From Nostoc cf. edaphicum LEGE 07299 (GTDB taxonomy: Bacteria; Cyanobacteriota; Cyanobacteriia; Cyanobacteriales; Nostocaceae), in assembly GCF_015207245.1 (NCBI RefSeq), contig NZ_JADEXF010000209.1, positions 1-6,484 on the forward strand: a DNA stretch of 6,484 nucleotides. The letters are read 5' to 3'. The position numbers were made by a program, and so were the translations under genes. Position 1 is the first letter of the stretch. Each line of letters opens with the position of its first letter. Shown piece after piece: positions 1 to 6,288 of this stretch. The notes under the pieces are model-generated. The model saw only the letters and a program-made list of their open reading frames with translations, was not told the DNA's origin and searched no databases.

Positions 1-306
1 TAGCACAATTGAACCTAACAAAGCAGGTAAAAAGCCCTTAATCTCAAAACCGGTACCAGGAGTTAGTCCACTTGCCAGCCAAAGAGTTAAGGCGTTGATC
101 ACAAATGTAAATAAACCAAAGGTGAGTAAGGTAATCGGAAATGTCAAAATCCGCAAAATTGGTCTGATAAAGGCATTAACTAACCCAATAATCCCTGCGG
201 CAACAAGGGCTACAACAAAATTATTGACAATGAAGCCATCAACAATTTTAGAAGTTATCAATAACGCCACCGCAGTACCGAGCCAAGTTAATAAAAAGTG
301 TTGCAT
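1..306 (-). CDS. Phage holin family IV / YvlD-like membrane protein, C-terminus off window
   Basis: The minus strand reads open from an ATG at 306-304 to the window edge, giving 102 codons with no stop. The protein begins MQHFLLTWLGTAVALL and is almost wholly hydrophobic. Four membrane segments can be drawn at about residues 4-22, 28-47, 51-80 (one long or two short) and 93 onward. The stretch around residues 40-75 carries the family signature: N-A-F-I-R-P-I, then L-T-F-P-I-T, then L-F-T-F-V-I-N-A. This matches the four-helix family named 'phage holin family protein' (PF04020, YvlD-like), usually about 110-120 residues, so probably only 10-20 residues are missing. Members are chromosomal inner-membrane proteins of unknown role; the name does not imply a prophage here. 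No clear Shine-Dalgarno precedes the ATG. It is transcribed divergently from the chemotaxis operon and is probably unrelated to it. The family call is firm, the function unknown. Confidence 0.88.
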   Translation of the reverse strand, partial: MQHFLLTWLGTAVALLITSKIVDGFIVNNFVVALVAAGIIGLVNAFIRPILRILTFPITLLTFGLFTFVINALTLWLASGLTPGTGFEIKGFLPALLGSIVL

Positions 307-343
307 AAGTTGTTTTTAGAGGAATTAGCAGTAAGTTTAATTA

Positions 344-372
344 ATTTTACTATTGCCAGTTGTGATTTTTAA
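344..372 (-). promoter_or_regulatory. Possible promoter for the holin-family gene
   Basis: On the minus strand TAAAAT (349-344, 5 of 6 to the -10 consensus) lies 17 nt downstream of TTAAAA (372-367, 4 of 6 to the -35 consensus), and 37 nt upstream of the ATG at 306. Spacing and position suit a sigma-70-type promoter, but the region is AT-rich and such matches arise by chance. Inference only. Confidence 0.25.
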
Positions 373-501
373 CACTACTAAGTGTCGTTGTATTTGACTT
401 CTAAAGTTGCCATCATCTTTTATCAGTCCAAAAGCAATGTAATTTTTCAGCGCTGGCATAGAGAGATACTTCTAATCTGTGTATCTCAATCGTATTGCAG
501 G

Positions 502-624
502 ATGTACCGAATTAAATTTATAAAAAATGGTGTGAAGCAAAAAACCCTACGGAGGTTTTTTGACTTAGAGGAACCTTTGTACATTAACGGCAACTACGTA
601 ATCGTTGCCAGTTTCTATAATTGA
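502..624 (+). CDS. Doubtful 40-residue ORF, unrecognised
   Basis: An ATG at 502 opens a 40-codon frame ending at TGA 622-624; the same frame stays open back to a GTG at 382. The short product is basic in its first half (MYRIKFIKNGVKQK) and aromatic and hydrophobic at the end (NGNYVIVASFYN). An AGG triplet directly abuts the ATG, too close to act as a ribosome site. I recognise no family. A perfect 8-bp inverted repeat (539-561) falls inside the frame, which argues for non-coding sequence. It could be a small protein or a chance frame in AT-rich DNA; chance is more likely. Confidence 0.13.
   Translation: MYRIKFIKNGVKQKTLRRFFDLEEPLYINGNYVIVASFYN
539..561. terminator. AT-rich inverted repeat, weak bidirectional terminator-like hairpin
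   Basis: AAAAAACC (539-546) and GGTTTTTT (554-561) form a perfect 8-bp stem around a 7-nt loop (CTACGGA). The T-run follows the GG on the plus strand, and the same holds on the minus strand, so it resembles a bidirectional intrinsic terminator. The stem has only two G:C pairs, so it would be weak, and no supported gene ends beside it. It could instead be an operator-like dyad. Confidence 0.2.
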
Positions 625-879
625 CTGACAAGTTTTTTTGGCAATGTAGAGATTGAACCTCACACCACTGGAAGTGTCGTGATTCCTGCTTCAATCTGAT
701 TGGCACTCATAATTTTTTATCCCCTCAATACTAGCTATTTTACCTGTTTTAGGGAATGAAGCAGCCCTGCTTTTAGAGCGAATATACAAAAAACCTTTTT
801 CCAAGCTGATGCCATCAAATAGATGTAACGGTAGTTGAAATGGGAAACCTAAGCCTATCCGCCCAAAAATCATGTAGTG

Positions 880-2439
880 ATGAATCAGATAAGCAGCGAT
901 CGCTCCACTTTACTTGAACCTAATTCTCAATACAGTGAAGACTTTAGTTTGTCACAGATGGTTGCTCTGATTGCTGATACATTCGGCATTCACATCAAGC
1001 CACACTATCAAGATACATTAAAGAAAAATCTTTTAACTCGCATCCGGGCGCTGGGATTATGCTCGCTCCATGATTACTATCAGTTCTTGGTGGCAAGAAA
1101 TCAATTAGTTCCTGGTGCAACAGAGTGGCAAGAACTAATCTCTTTATTCACTGTCACTGAAACTTATTTTTTTCGGGATCAGGGGCAGATGTCGCTGCTC
1201 AAAAATCAGCTGCTCCCAGAGTTAATCGAGCACAAACGGGAGCTTGGTTTAACTCAGCGCAACGCTGCTAATGGAGAATTTTATCGGCCGACATTACGGC
1301 TTTGGAGTGCCGGGTGTTCGAGTGGTGAAGAAGCTTACTCACTTGCCATTCTGGTGAAGGAACTGATCCCTGACAATCAGGCATGGGACATTCTGATTTT
1401 AGGCACAGATATTAATCAACCCGCGATCGCACTGGCTCAACAAGGAATTTACAGCGATTGGTCTTTTCGGACAACTACTCCAGAGATCAAAAATCGCTAC
1501 TTTCAATCCCACAAAAAAGGTTGGAAAATCGATTCTGCTATTCGAGCAATGGTCAAATTTCAACCTGGAAACCTAATGCAGGATAATTATCCCGCTTACG
1601 CGTCCAGGATTCACGATTTCGATTTGATTATTTGCCGCAATGTGTTTATTTATTTTGACTTCAAGGCGATCGCACAAATTATAAGCAAGTTTTACTGCTC
1701 TCTAACACCGGGAGGGTTTCTGCTTACAGGGCACACAGAATTACACGGACAAAAAACTGAACCGTTTCAAGTCAAAAATTTTCCGCAATCTGCGGTTTAT
1801 CAAAGGCATACCTCGCTCAACGAGCAAAGCAAAATCTTGAATACCATAACACCTGCTGCCATTGAGAGCAGGGAAACCAAAATTTCTTCGCCCTCTCTCC
1901 CAAGCTTGGGGACGGGCTTCGACGTGAGTGCAAACACTCAAACTCTTTTAGATACAGCCAAGGAATCGCTAATTCAAAAAGCTTATGCCGATGTCATTCA
2001 AATAGCGCAGCAACTTATTGCTCAAGCCCCCCAACACTTTCAGGCATATTGTTTGATGGCAGAAGCTTACGCGAATCTTGGCGATTACTCCCAGGCAAAT
2101 CAGGCGTGTCAGCAGGCACTCCAGATCAGCCCATTGGCGATCGAACCTTATCATTTGTTGGCTCAAATTGCCGAAGAGCAAGGAGAGCGCGACAGTGCGA
2201 AATTATTCTTAAAACGTATTATTTATCTCGCTCCTAATTCTGTTACTGCTCACCTGGAATTGGGTTCTATATACGAACGAGAGGGAAATGAAAAACAGGC
2301 TCAAAAAACCTGGCGATCGCTTCTAGAGATTTTGCAAAATCTACCCCAACAAGCGATCGATTCCCATAACCAGCAAACCACTGCTGAATTACAAGCACAC
2401 GTTCTTAAGCACTTAAATTCAACTAGTTATGAGCTATGA
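880..2439 (+). CDS. cheR: CheR-type MCP glutamate methyltransferase with C-terminal TPR repeats
   Basis: This protein of 519 residues should transfer methyl groups from S-adenosylmethionine to glutamates on chemoreceptors, setting adaptation. Residues 22-100 form the CheR N-terminal helical domain, ending in the family motif TVTETYFFRD (91-100). The catalytic domain shows SAM motif SAGCSSGEEAYS (143-154), GTDI (175-178, with the SAM-binding acidic D177) and CRNVFIYF (252-259). A linker at about 300-357 follows, then three TPR units at about 387-418, 421-453 and 455-487. Plain CheR is about 280 residues; the TPR extension is typical of WspC/FrzF-like enzymes and serves protein contacts. The start is uncertain: GTG 877 and ATG 880 are adjacent, both without a Shine-Dalgarno, and a minimal ATG-TAG (872-877) sits just upstream; I prefer ATG 880. 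The gene overlaps the CheW gene by 11 nt. The family is certain; the target receptors are presumed to be the neighbours. Confidence 0.95.
   Translation: MNQISSDRSTLLEPNSQYSEDFSLSQMVALIADTFGIHIKPHYQDTLKKNLLTRIRALGLCSLHDYYQFLVARNQLVPGATEWQELISLFTVTETYFFRDQGQMSLLKNQLLPELIEHKRELGLTQRNAANGEFYRPTLRLWSAGCSSGEEAYSLAILVKELIPDNQAWDILILGTDINQPAIALAQQGIYSDWSFRTTTPEIKNRYFQSHKKGWKIDSAIRAMVKFQPGNLMQDNYPAYASRIHDFDLIICRNVFIYFDFKAIAQIISKFYCSLTPGGFLLTGHTELHGQKTEPFQVKNFPQSAVYQRHTSLNEQSKILNTITPAAIESRETKISSPSLPSLGTGFDVSANTQTLLDTAKESLIQKAYADVIQIAQQLIAQAPQHFQAYCLMAEAYANLGDYSQANQACQQALQISPLAIEPYHLLAQIAEEQGERDSAKLFLKRIIYLAPNSVTAHLELGSIYEREGNEKQAQKTWRSLLEILQNLPQQAIDSHNQQTTAELQAHVLKHLNSTSYEL
1890..1917. repeat. Imperfect palindrome inside the cheR linker
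   Basis: A perfect 12-bp palindrome CCCAAGCTTGGG (1899-1910) lies inside a longer imperfect dyad, with GCCC at 1890-1893 able to pair with GGGC at 1914-1917 across unequal spacers. It encodes part of the low-complexity linker S-P-S-L-P-S-L-G-T-G between the methyltransferase and TPR domains. Position and symmetry suggest a small dispersed repeat tolerated in frame, but only one copy is in this window. Confidence 0.45.
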
Positions 2440-3514
2440 ATCTTATTTAATGTTTAACCTTAATCACTCACGCTATGGCATTCCGGCTACAGCCGTGCAA
2501 GAACTCTTCTTTCTGCCAGAAGTGACTGCGATCGCACAAACTCCCAGCACAATTTTAGGCGTGATTAACCTGCGAGGGAAGTTTCTCCCCGTGATGGATT
2601 TATATCACCGTTTAGAACAAGCACGTCCCCCTTTTCAATTGACTGACAGCATGATTGTCCTGGAGTGGCAAACTCAACGAATCGGAATCATCGTCAATCA
2701 AGTGGATAGTGTACAAGCGATCGCACCCGATCGGATCGCTGCCAATGTTTGTAGTCAATCGAAAGAGAGTTTGCAGGATAGATTGCTGACTGGCATTGCC
2801 AACGTTGACGAGGGCATCGTTACATTGCTCAATCCCGAACTGTTGGTGCAACACGCCTTTCTAGAGACTGTTTTCAATCTAAATTCTGATTTTAACAACG
2901 GCTCAGTCAATGACGCACTAAAACATTCCTCTGATTCAGCCCTAAATCAAGGCTTATACGATCATTTCGATTCGCAGGAGCGACAGATTTTGCAAGAGCG
3001 AACTGAAGCTCTCCGATGTTCGATTGATGACGAAGATTCGGCGTCGCTTTTGCCTCTAGCGGTTGTGGGGTTGGGGGGTGAGTACTTCGGGTTTGGCTTG
3101 GAAACGGTGCATGAGTTTACCGAGATTCACAAGATTACCCCGATTCCCTGCTGTCCGCCGCACATTGTTGGCAACATCAACTTGCGGGGCGAAATTGTCA
3201 CCTTAATTAACATCAATAATGTGGTCGATCTGCCCATGAATGGGGTGCGATCGCCTACGGCGGGGCGTAGCCCATCGCATCAGCAAGCCGTTGTCGTGCG
3301 TCTGGATCAACGAGTGGCGGGCATTGCCGTGGATGACATTTTTGATGTGACGTATATCCATCCTTCCCAAATGACCACCCCTCCAATTGCCCTGCATTCT
3401 GCCAAGGACGACTATCTCCAGGGTGTTGCACCTTATCGCGATCGGATGATGAGCATCATCAATTTGTCCAAACTGCTGAATTCAGAAGTGTTGGTTGTCA
3501 ATGAAGAGGTCTAA
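2429..3514 (+). CDS. cheW: CheW-type coupling protein with two CheW domains
   Basis: This 361-residue cytoplasmic protein should link chemoreceptors to the CheA kinase. It is about twice the usual CheW length (~160) because it holds two CheW folds. Domain 1 spans about 3-145 and contains GVINLRGKFLPVMDL, with the conserved Arg at 49. Domain 2 spans about 205-355 and contains GNINLRGEIVTLI, with the equivalent Arg at 253. They are joined by an acidic, serine-rich linker of about 60 residues. Both domains keep the N-L-R-G interface motif, so both look competent to bind kinase or receptor. The ATG at 2429 lies inside the last codons of cheR, giving an 11-nt overlap with no Shine-Dalgarno, which points to translational coupling. 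The stop at 3512-3514 is 1 nt before the next start. Residues 273-284 come from a palindromic repeat. CheV is excluded because no receiver domain is present. Confidence 0.93.
   Translation: MSYESYLMFNLNHSRYGIPATAVQELFFLPEVTAIAQTPSTILGVINLRGKFLPVMDLYHRLEQARPPFQLTDSMIVLEWQTQRIGIIVNQVDSVQAIAPDRIAANVCSQSKESLQDRLLTGIANVDEGIVTLLNPELLVQHAFLETVFNLNSDFNNGSVNDALKHSSDSALNQGLYDHFDSQERQILQERTEALRCSIDDEDSASLLPLAVVGLGGEYFGFGLETVHEFTEIHKITPIPCCPPHIVGNINLRGEIVTLININNVVDLPMNGVRSPTAGRSPSHQQAVVVRLDQRVAGIAVDDIFDVTYIHPSQMTTPPIALHSAKDDYLQGVAPYRDRMMSIINLSKLLNSEVLVVNEEV
3246..3279. repeat. HIP1-containing palindromic repeat inserted in cheW domain 2
   Basis: Arms TGCGATCGCCTACG (3246-3259) and CGTAGCCCATCGCA (3266-3279) pair at 12 of 14 positions around a 6-nt loop. 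The left arm contains GCGATCGC (3247-3254). Short palindromes of the gcgatcgcctacg-ggcg-cgtag type are familiar as dispersed repeats in filamentous cyanobacteria, from memory rather than a search. It is translated as VRSPTAGRSPSH (residues 273-284), a proline- and serine-rich loop between two CheW strands where family members normally have a short turn. Confidence 0.75.
3504..3509 (+). promoter_or_regulatory. Ribosome binding site that sets the first receptor's start
   Basis: AAGAGG at 3504-3509 lies 6 nt before ATG 3516 and overlaps the end of cheW. It favours ATG 3516 over the in-frame TTG 3495 and ATG 3501, which lie inside cheW and have no such site. Confidence 0.6.
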
Positions 3515-3515
3515 T

Positions 3516-4919
3516 ATGCAATACAATTTCAAGCTCGGTCGGGTTGTTACGTTTGGGTTTGGTTCAGTATTTGTAGTCATGGTTGTGATTGGCATTGTCT
3601 CCAAGCTCACGACCAACAAGTTAGTGGAGTCCAATGGCTGGGTCAGCCATACCTATCAGGTTGAGGGGGATCTGGAGGATATTACCAAGTTTCTGCTCGA
3701 TGCCGAAACCGGACAGCGTGGCTTTATTCTCACCCAAAAGGCGAACTATTTGGAGCCTTACAACACATCCGTTGCCAATTTTGAGAAAACCTTTGATGAG
3801 GTCAACAAGCTGATTCAGGATAACCCAGAACAAGTTACACGGTTGAATCAGGTCAAGCAATTGGCAAAAGACAAAATGGTAGAACTTGCTGAAACCATTG
3901 AGTTGACACAGCAGGGAAAACGCCAGGAAGCCCTGAATCTCATCCTTTCTAATAAAGGCAAGCAAATCATGGATGAGATTCGGGCCAAATTGGCAGAAAT
4001 GACGCAGGTTGAGGAACGATTGCTGGCTGATAGGCAACAGACAGCAAAGCAGGCAGCATACCTGGCAGACTTGGTTTCCTTGGGAGGAACCACGATCGCG
4101 ATCTTATTCGGTTCATTCGTGTTGTTCTTCATTGCCCGTGGAATTGTACGACCGATTACCCAGGTCGCTAACGCGATCGCGGCTTCTACAACCGAAATTG
4201 CTACAACAATCGAGCAGCAAGAACGCACCACCATGCAACAAGCTAGTTCTGTCAACCAAACCACCACCACAATGGATGAGTTGGCGGCTTCCTCGCGTCA
4301 GTCTGCAGAACAAGCAGAAGCCTCAGCCGCAGTGGCGCGGCAGGTGTTGTTGCTGGTAGACGGTCGCACTCAAGAGGGTCAGTTCAGCAAATCGAGTCTA
4401 CGCGAGAAAGTAGGCGACATTGCCGCCCAAATTCTCCATCTAAGCGAACAAACTAATCAAATCGGCACGATCTCCACCCTGGTTAGTGACCTGGCCACTC
4501 AAACTAATATGCTGGCGCTCAACGCGGCAGTAGAAGCGGTGCGAGCCGGGGAACACGGCAAAGGCTTTGCGGTTGTTGCTGCCGAAATTCGCAAACTGGC
4601 AGACCAGAGTAAGCGATCGGCTGAAAAAATTAATGTACTGGTCTTAGACATTCAAAAATCGACCAATTCCACCGTTATTGTGACTGATGAAGGTACGAAA
4701 ACCGTAGAAAAGATTGTGGATGCCATCAAAACGATCGCGGTGAATGGTCAGCAAATTTCCCTGACCTCCAATCAACAAGCGATCGCGGTGCAACAGGTGG
4801 TAGAAGCCATGAACTCGCTTAATATTGCCGCCAGGGAAACCGCCTCTGGCATTAGTCAAATTAAAGTCAGCACCCAACGACTGAATGATGGTGCCCAAGA
4901 ACTAAAAGCCGTTGTCTAA
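3516..4919 (+). CDS. CHASE3-domain methyl-accepting chemotaxis protein
   Basis: This 467-residue membrane chemoreceptor starts at ATG 3516. Membrane helix 1 is at about residues 10-28. An extracytoplasmic domain at about 34-180 carries the CHASE3 hallmark DAETGQRGFIL (62-72); CHASE3 ligands are unknown. Membrane helix 2 is at about 186-207. Only GIVRPIT remains where a HAMP domain (~50 residues) is expected, then the chain runs straight into the signalling hairpin with EQQERT and SVNQTTTTMDELAASS. The kinase-contact tip is at about 331-362 ([20 protein letters not shown] and on), highly conserved, with V342 where many receptors have Ala. Compared with the next gene, the returning arm lacks 14 residues between E398 and K399, while the outgoing arm (about 283-297) is only 3 residues shorter. 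The gene lies 1 nt after cheW and 22 nt before the next receptor. It should signal to CheA through the double CheW. The open frame argues that it is expressed; full function is less sure because of the unequal arms. Confidence 0.92.
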   Translation: MQYNFKLGRVVTFGFGSVFVVMVVIGIVSKLTTNKLVESNGWVSHTYQVEGDLEDITKFLLDAETGQRGFILTQKANYLEPYNTSVANFEKTFDEVNKLIQDNPEQVTRLNQVKQLAKDKMVELAETIELTQQGKRQEALNLILSNKGKQIMDEIRAKLAEMTQVEERLLADRQQTAKQAAYLADLVSLGGTTIAILFGSFVLFFIARGIVRPITQVANAIAASTTEIATTIEQQERTTMQQASSVNQTTTTMDELAASSRQSAEQAEASAAVARQVLLLVDGRTQEGQFSKSSLREKVGDIAAQILHLSEQTNQIGTISTLVSDLATQTNMLALNAAVEAVRAGEHGKGFAVVAAEIRKLADQSKRSAEKINVLVLDIQKSTNSTVIVTDEGTKTVEKIVDAIKTIAVNGQQISLTSNQQAIAVQQVVEAMNSLNIAARETASGISQIKVSTQRLNDGAQELKAVV

Positions 4920-4928
4920 AAATATATT

Positions 4929-4932
4929 GGAG
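4929..4932 (+). promoter_or_regulatory. Ribosome binding site before the second receptor
   Basis: GGAG at 4929-4932 lies 9 nt before ATG 4942. It supports that ATG rather than the in-frame TTG at 4912, which overlaps the previous gene. The site is intact although the gene behind it is broken. Confidence 0.55.
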
Positions 4933-4941
4933 TTACAGTCT

Positions 4942-6261
4942 ATGTTAAAAAATATGTCTCTGCATGGACGATTGATGGGTTCATTTTTGCTGATGGGCGG
5001 TGTCGTTTTGGTCGTAGGGTTTTTCGGCTGGCGGGGTACTCATCAATTAAGCAGCCATATCGACACCCTTAGTAATAACAGCCTTCCCAGCATCGACGGA
5101 TTATGGAGAGTTAATGAAGGGCAGACCCAGATCCAGTCGGCAGAGCGAGCGATTATCAACCCCGAACTACCCTCCGCGGCCAAACAGTCTGAGTTAAATC
5201 GAATGCAGGCAGCCTGGAAGCAAATTGACGTAGGTCTTGAGGAATATGAAGCCACGTCTCGCACCCGCGACGAGGACAAACTCTATCAGAATTAATCAGG
5301 ATACTGCTGAAGATGCAAATAAAGCCGCCGGTAACGATACTCGCTTGACCACAGGTTGGGTGGTTACTGGTATTATTGCTGGGCCTCTGGGGGCAATCTT
5401 ACTAGGATTTTTTCTGAGTAACAAAATTGCTAAACCGTTGACAGGCAAAATTGCTCAAATTGTTCAAACAATGGCTGCCTCTACCAATGAAATCGCCGCT
5501 ACGGTTGAGCAGCAAGAACGGACTGCGACTCGGCAGGCAACTTCTGTCAATCAAACCACTACCACCATCGATGAATTGGGAGCCTCATCGCAGCAGTCAG
5601 CCGAACAGGCAGAATCGGCGGTAGCAGGCGCACGACAGGCATTGACCCTTGCCGGTAACGGTGCTGATGCTGTAAAACGCACCCTCAAGGGCATGGAAAC
5701 CCTACAGCAGAAAGTCGGAGCCATTGCGGAGCATATCACACGCTTAAATGAACAAACCAAGCAGATTGACAGTATCTCCTGGTGGGCGAGTTGGCAAGTC
5801 AGACTAATATGTTGGCGTTAAATGCGGCTGTAGAAGCAGTCCGGGCAGGGGAGCATGGTAAAGGCTTTGCCGTTGTCGCTGCTGAAATTCGCAAATTAGC
5901 AGACCAGAGCAAAAAATCAACCGAAAAGATCAGCACCTTGGTAGGCGACATTCAATCTGCCATCAACATCACTGTCGTTGTCACCCATGAAGGCACTAAA
6001 ACTGTGGAAGAAGGGACGCGAATTGCCCAGGAAACGTCAGAATCCTTTGCTGGTGTAGAAGGTGCAGTGAATAATATTGTCATCAACAGTCAACAGATTT
6101 CACTCAATATCAACCAGCAAGCGATCGCTATTCAGCAAATTGTCTCTGCCATGAATGACCTGAATATTGCTGCGCGTGAAACTGCTAGTGGCATTAGCCA
6201 GATCCGCTCTGGTACTCAACAACTAAACGAGTCAGCGCAAGCACTCAAGGCAACCATTTAG
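4942..6261 (+). pseudogene. Second methyl-accepting chemotaxis protein, broken by two frame lesions
   Basis: Receptor homology runs from ATG 4942 to TAG 6259-6261 but in three pieces. Piece 1 (4942-5292, 117 residues) has membrane helix 1 (about 12-30) and the first half of a four-helix-bundle sensor (DTLSNNSLPSIDGLW, then NEGQTQIQSAERA), ending in KLYQN and TAA 5293-5295. Piece 2 continues in the +1 frame from about 5291 (INQDTAEDANKAA), holds membrane helix 2 (about 5354-5420), a vestigial HAMP (KIAKPLTGKIAQ) and the outgoing signalling arm up to QIDSIS near 5776, then runs out of frame to TAA 5819-5821. Piece 3 resumes in the original frame at about 5782 ([20 protein letters not shown]) and carries the hairpin tip and returning arm. 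Piece 1 appears to lack the second half of the sensor. Piece 3 has a GTG at 5782 and could in principle be translated alone as a soluble fragment. No slippery site is seen. An assembly error could explain the second lesion but not easily the first. Confidence 0.85.
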
Positions 6262-6288
6262 TCGCTCAACCTCTAACTACTTAAAACT

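Larger units (their letters stand above)
307..876. other. 570-bp divergent intergenic region, largely without recognisable content
   Basis: This AT-rich stretch separates the minus-strand holin-family gene from cheR. Reading frames here are short and unlike known proteins. Scattered promoter-like motifs exist: TTGACT at 394-399 with TTTTAT at 418-423 (18-nt spacer), and a lone TATAAT at 616-621 without a -35 partner. No pair is strong enough to name as the cheR promoter. TTGACT recurs at 394, 560 and 621. An AT-rich hairpin lies at 539-561. No tRNA, riboswitch or transposon ends were recognised. The cheR promoter and a long leader most likely lie here. Confidence 0.5.

Noticed and set aside
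1..306. Prophage or lysis module, because of the 'holin' family name
   Set aside because: The family is widely chromosomal and the neighbours are chemotaxis genes; no endolysin, integrase or other phage gene is seen.
95..319. Plus-strand 74-codon frame
   Set aside because: It lies opposite the holin-family membrane protein, whose signature residues clearly identify the minus strand as coding.
616..621. TATAAT as the cheR promoter -10
   Set aside because: No -35-like hexamer at 16-18 nt upstream and no extended -10 TG; it is also about 260 nt from the start codon.
434..648. Direct repeats GCAATGTA (434 and 641) and TTGCCAGTT (353 and 605) as ends of an inserted element
   Set aside because: Offsets disagree between the pairs, no terminal inverted repeats are visible, and such short repeats are expected by chance in 570 bp.
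759..774. Hairpin AAGCAG-CC-CTGCTT followed by TT as a terminator or attenuator before cheR
   Set aside because: The loop is only 2 nt (or the stem only 5 bp with a 4-nt loop) and the T tail is mostly in the stem, so it is too weak to call.
691..873. Minus-strand 60-codon frame starting 4 nt from the cheR start
   Set aside because: No recognisable family, no ribosome site, and short frames like this are expected by chance in the intergenic region.
3621..4270. Long minus-strand frames (138 and 140 codons) opposite the CHASE3 receptor
   Set aside because: The plus strand encodes an unmistakable CHASE3 and receptor protein; these are antisense shadows.
5285..5790. Programmed frameshifting to produce the full second receptor
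   Set aside because: Neither junction has a slippery heptamer, and the first also lacks a large part of the sensor, so recoding would not restore a normal protein.
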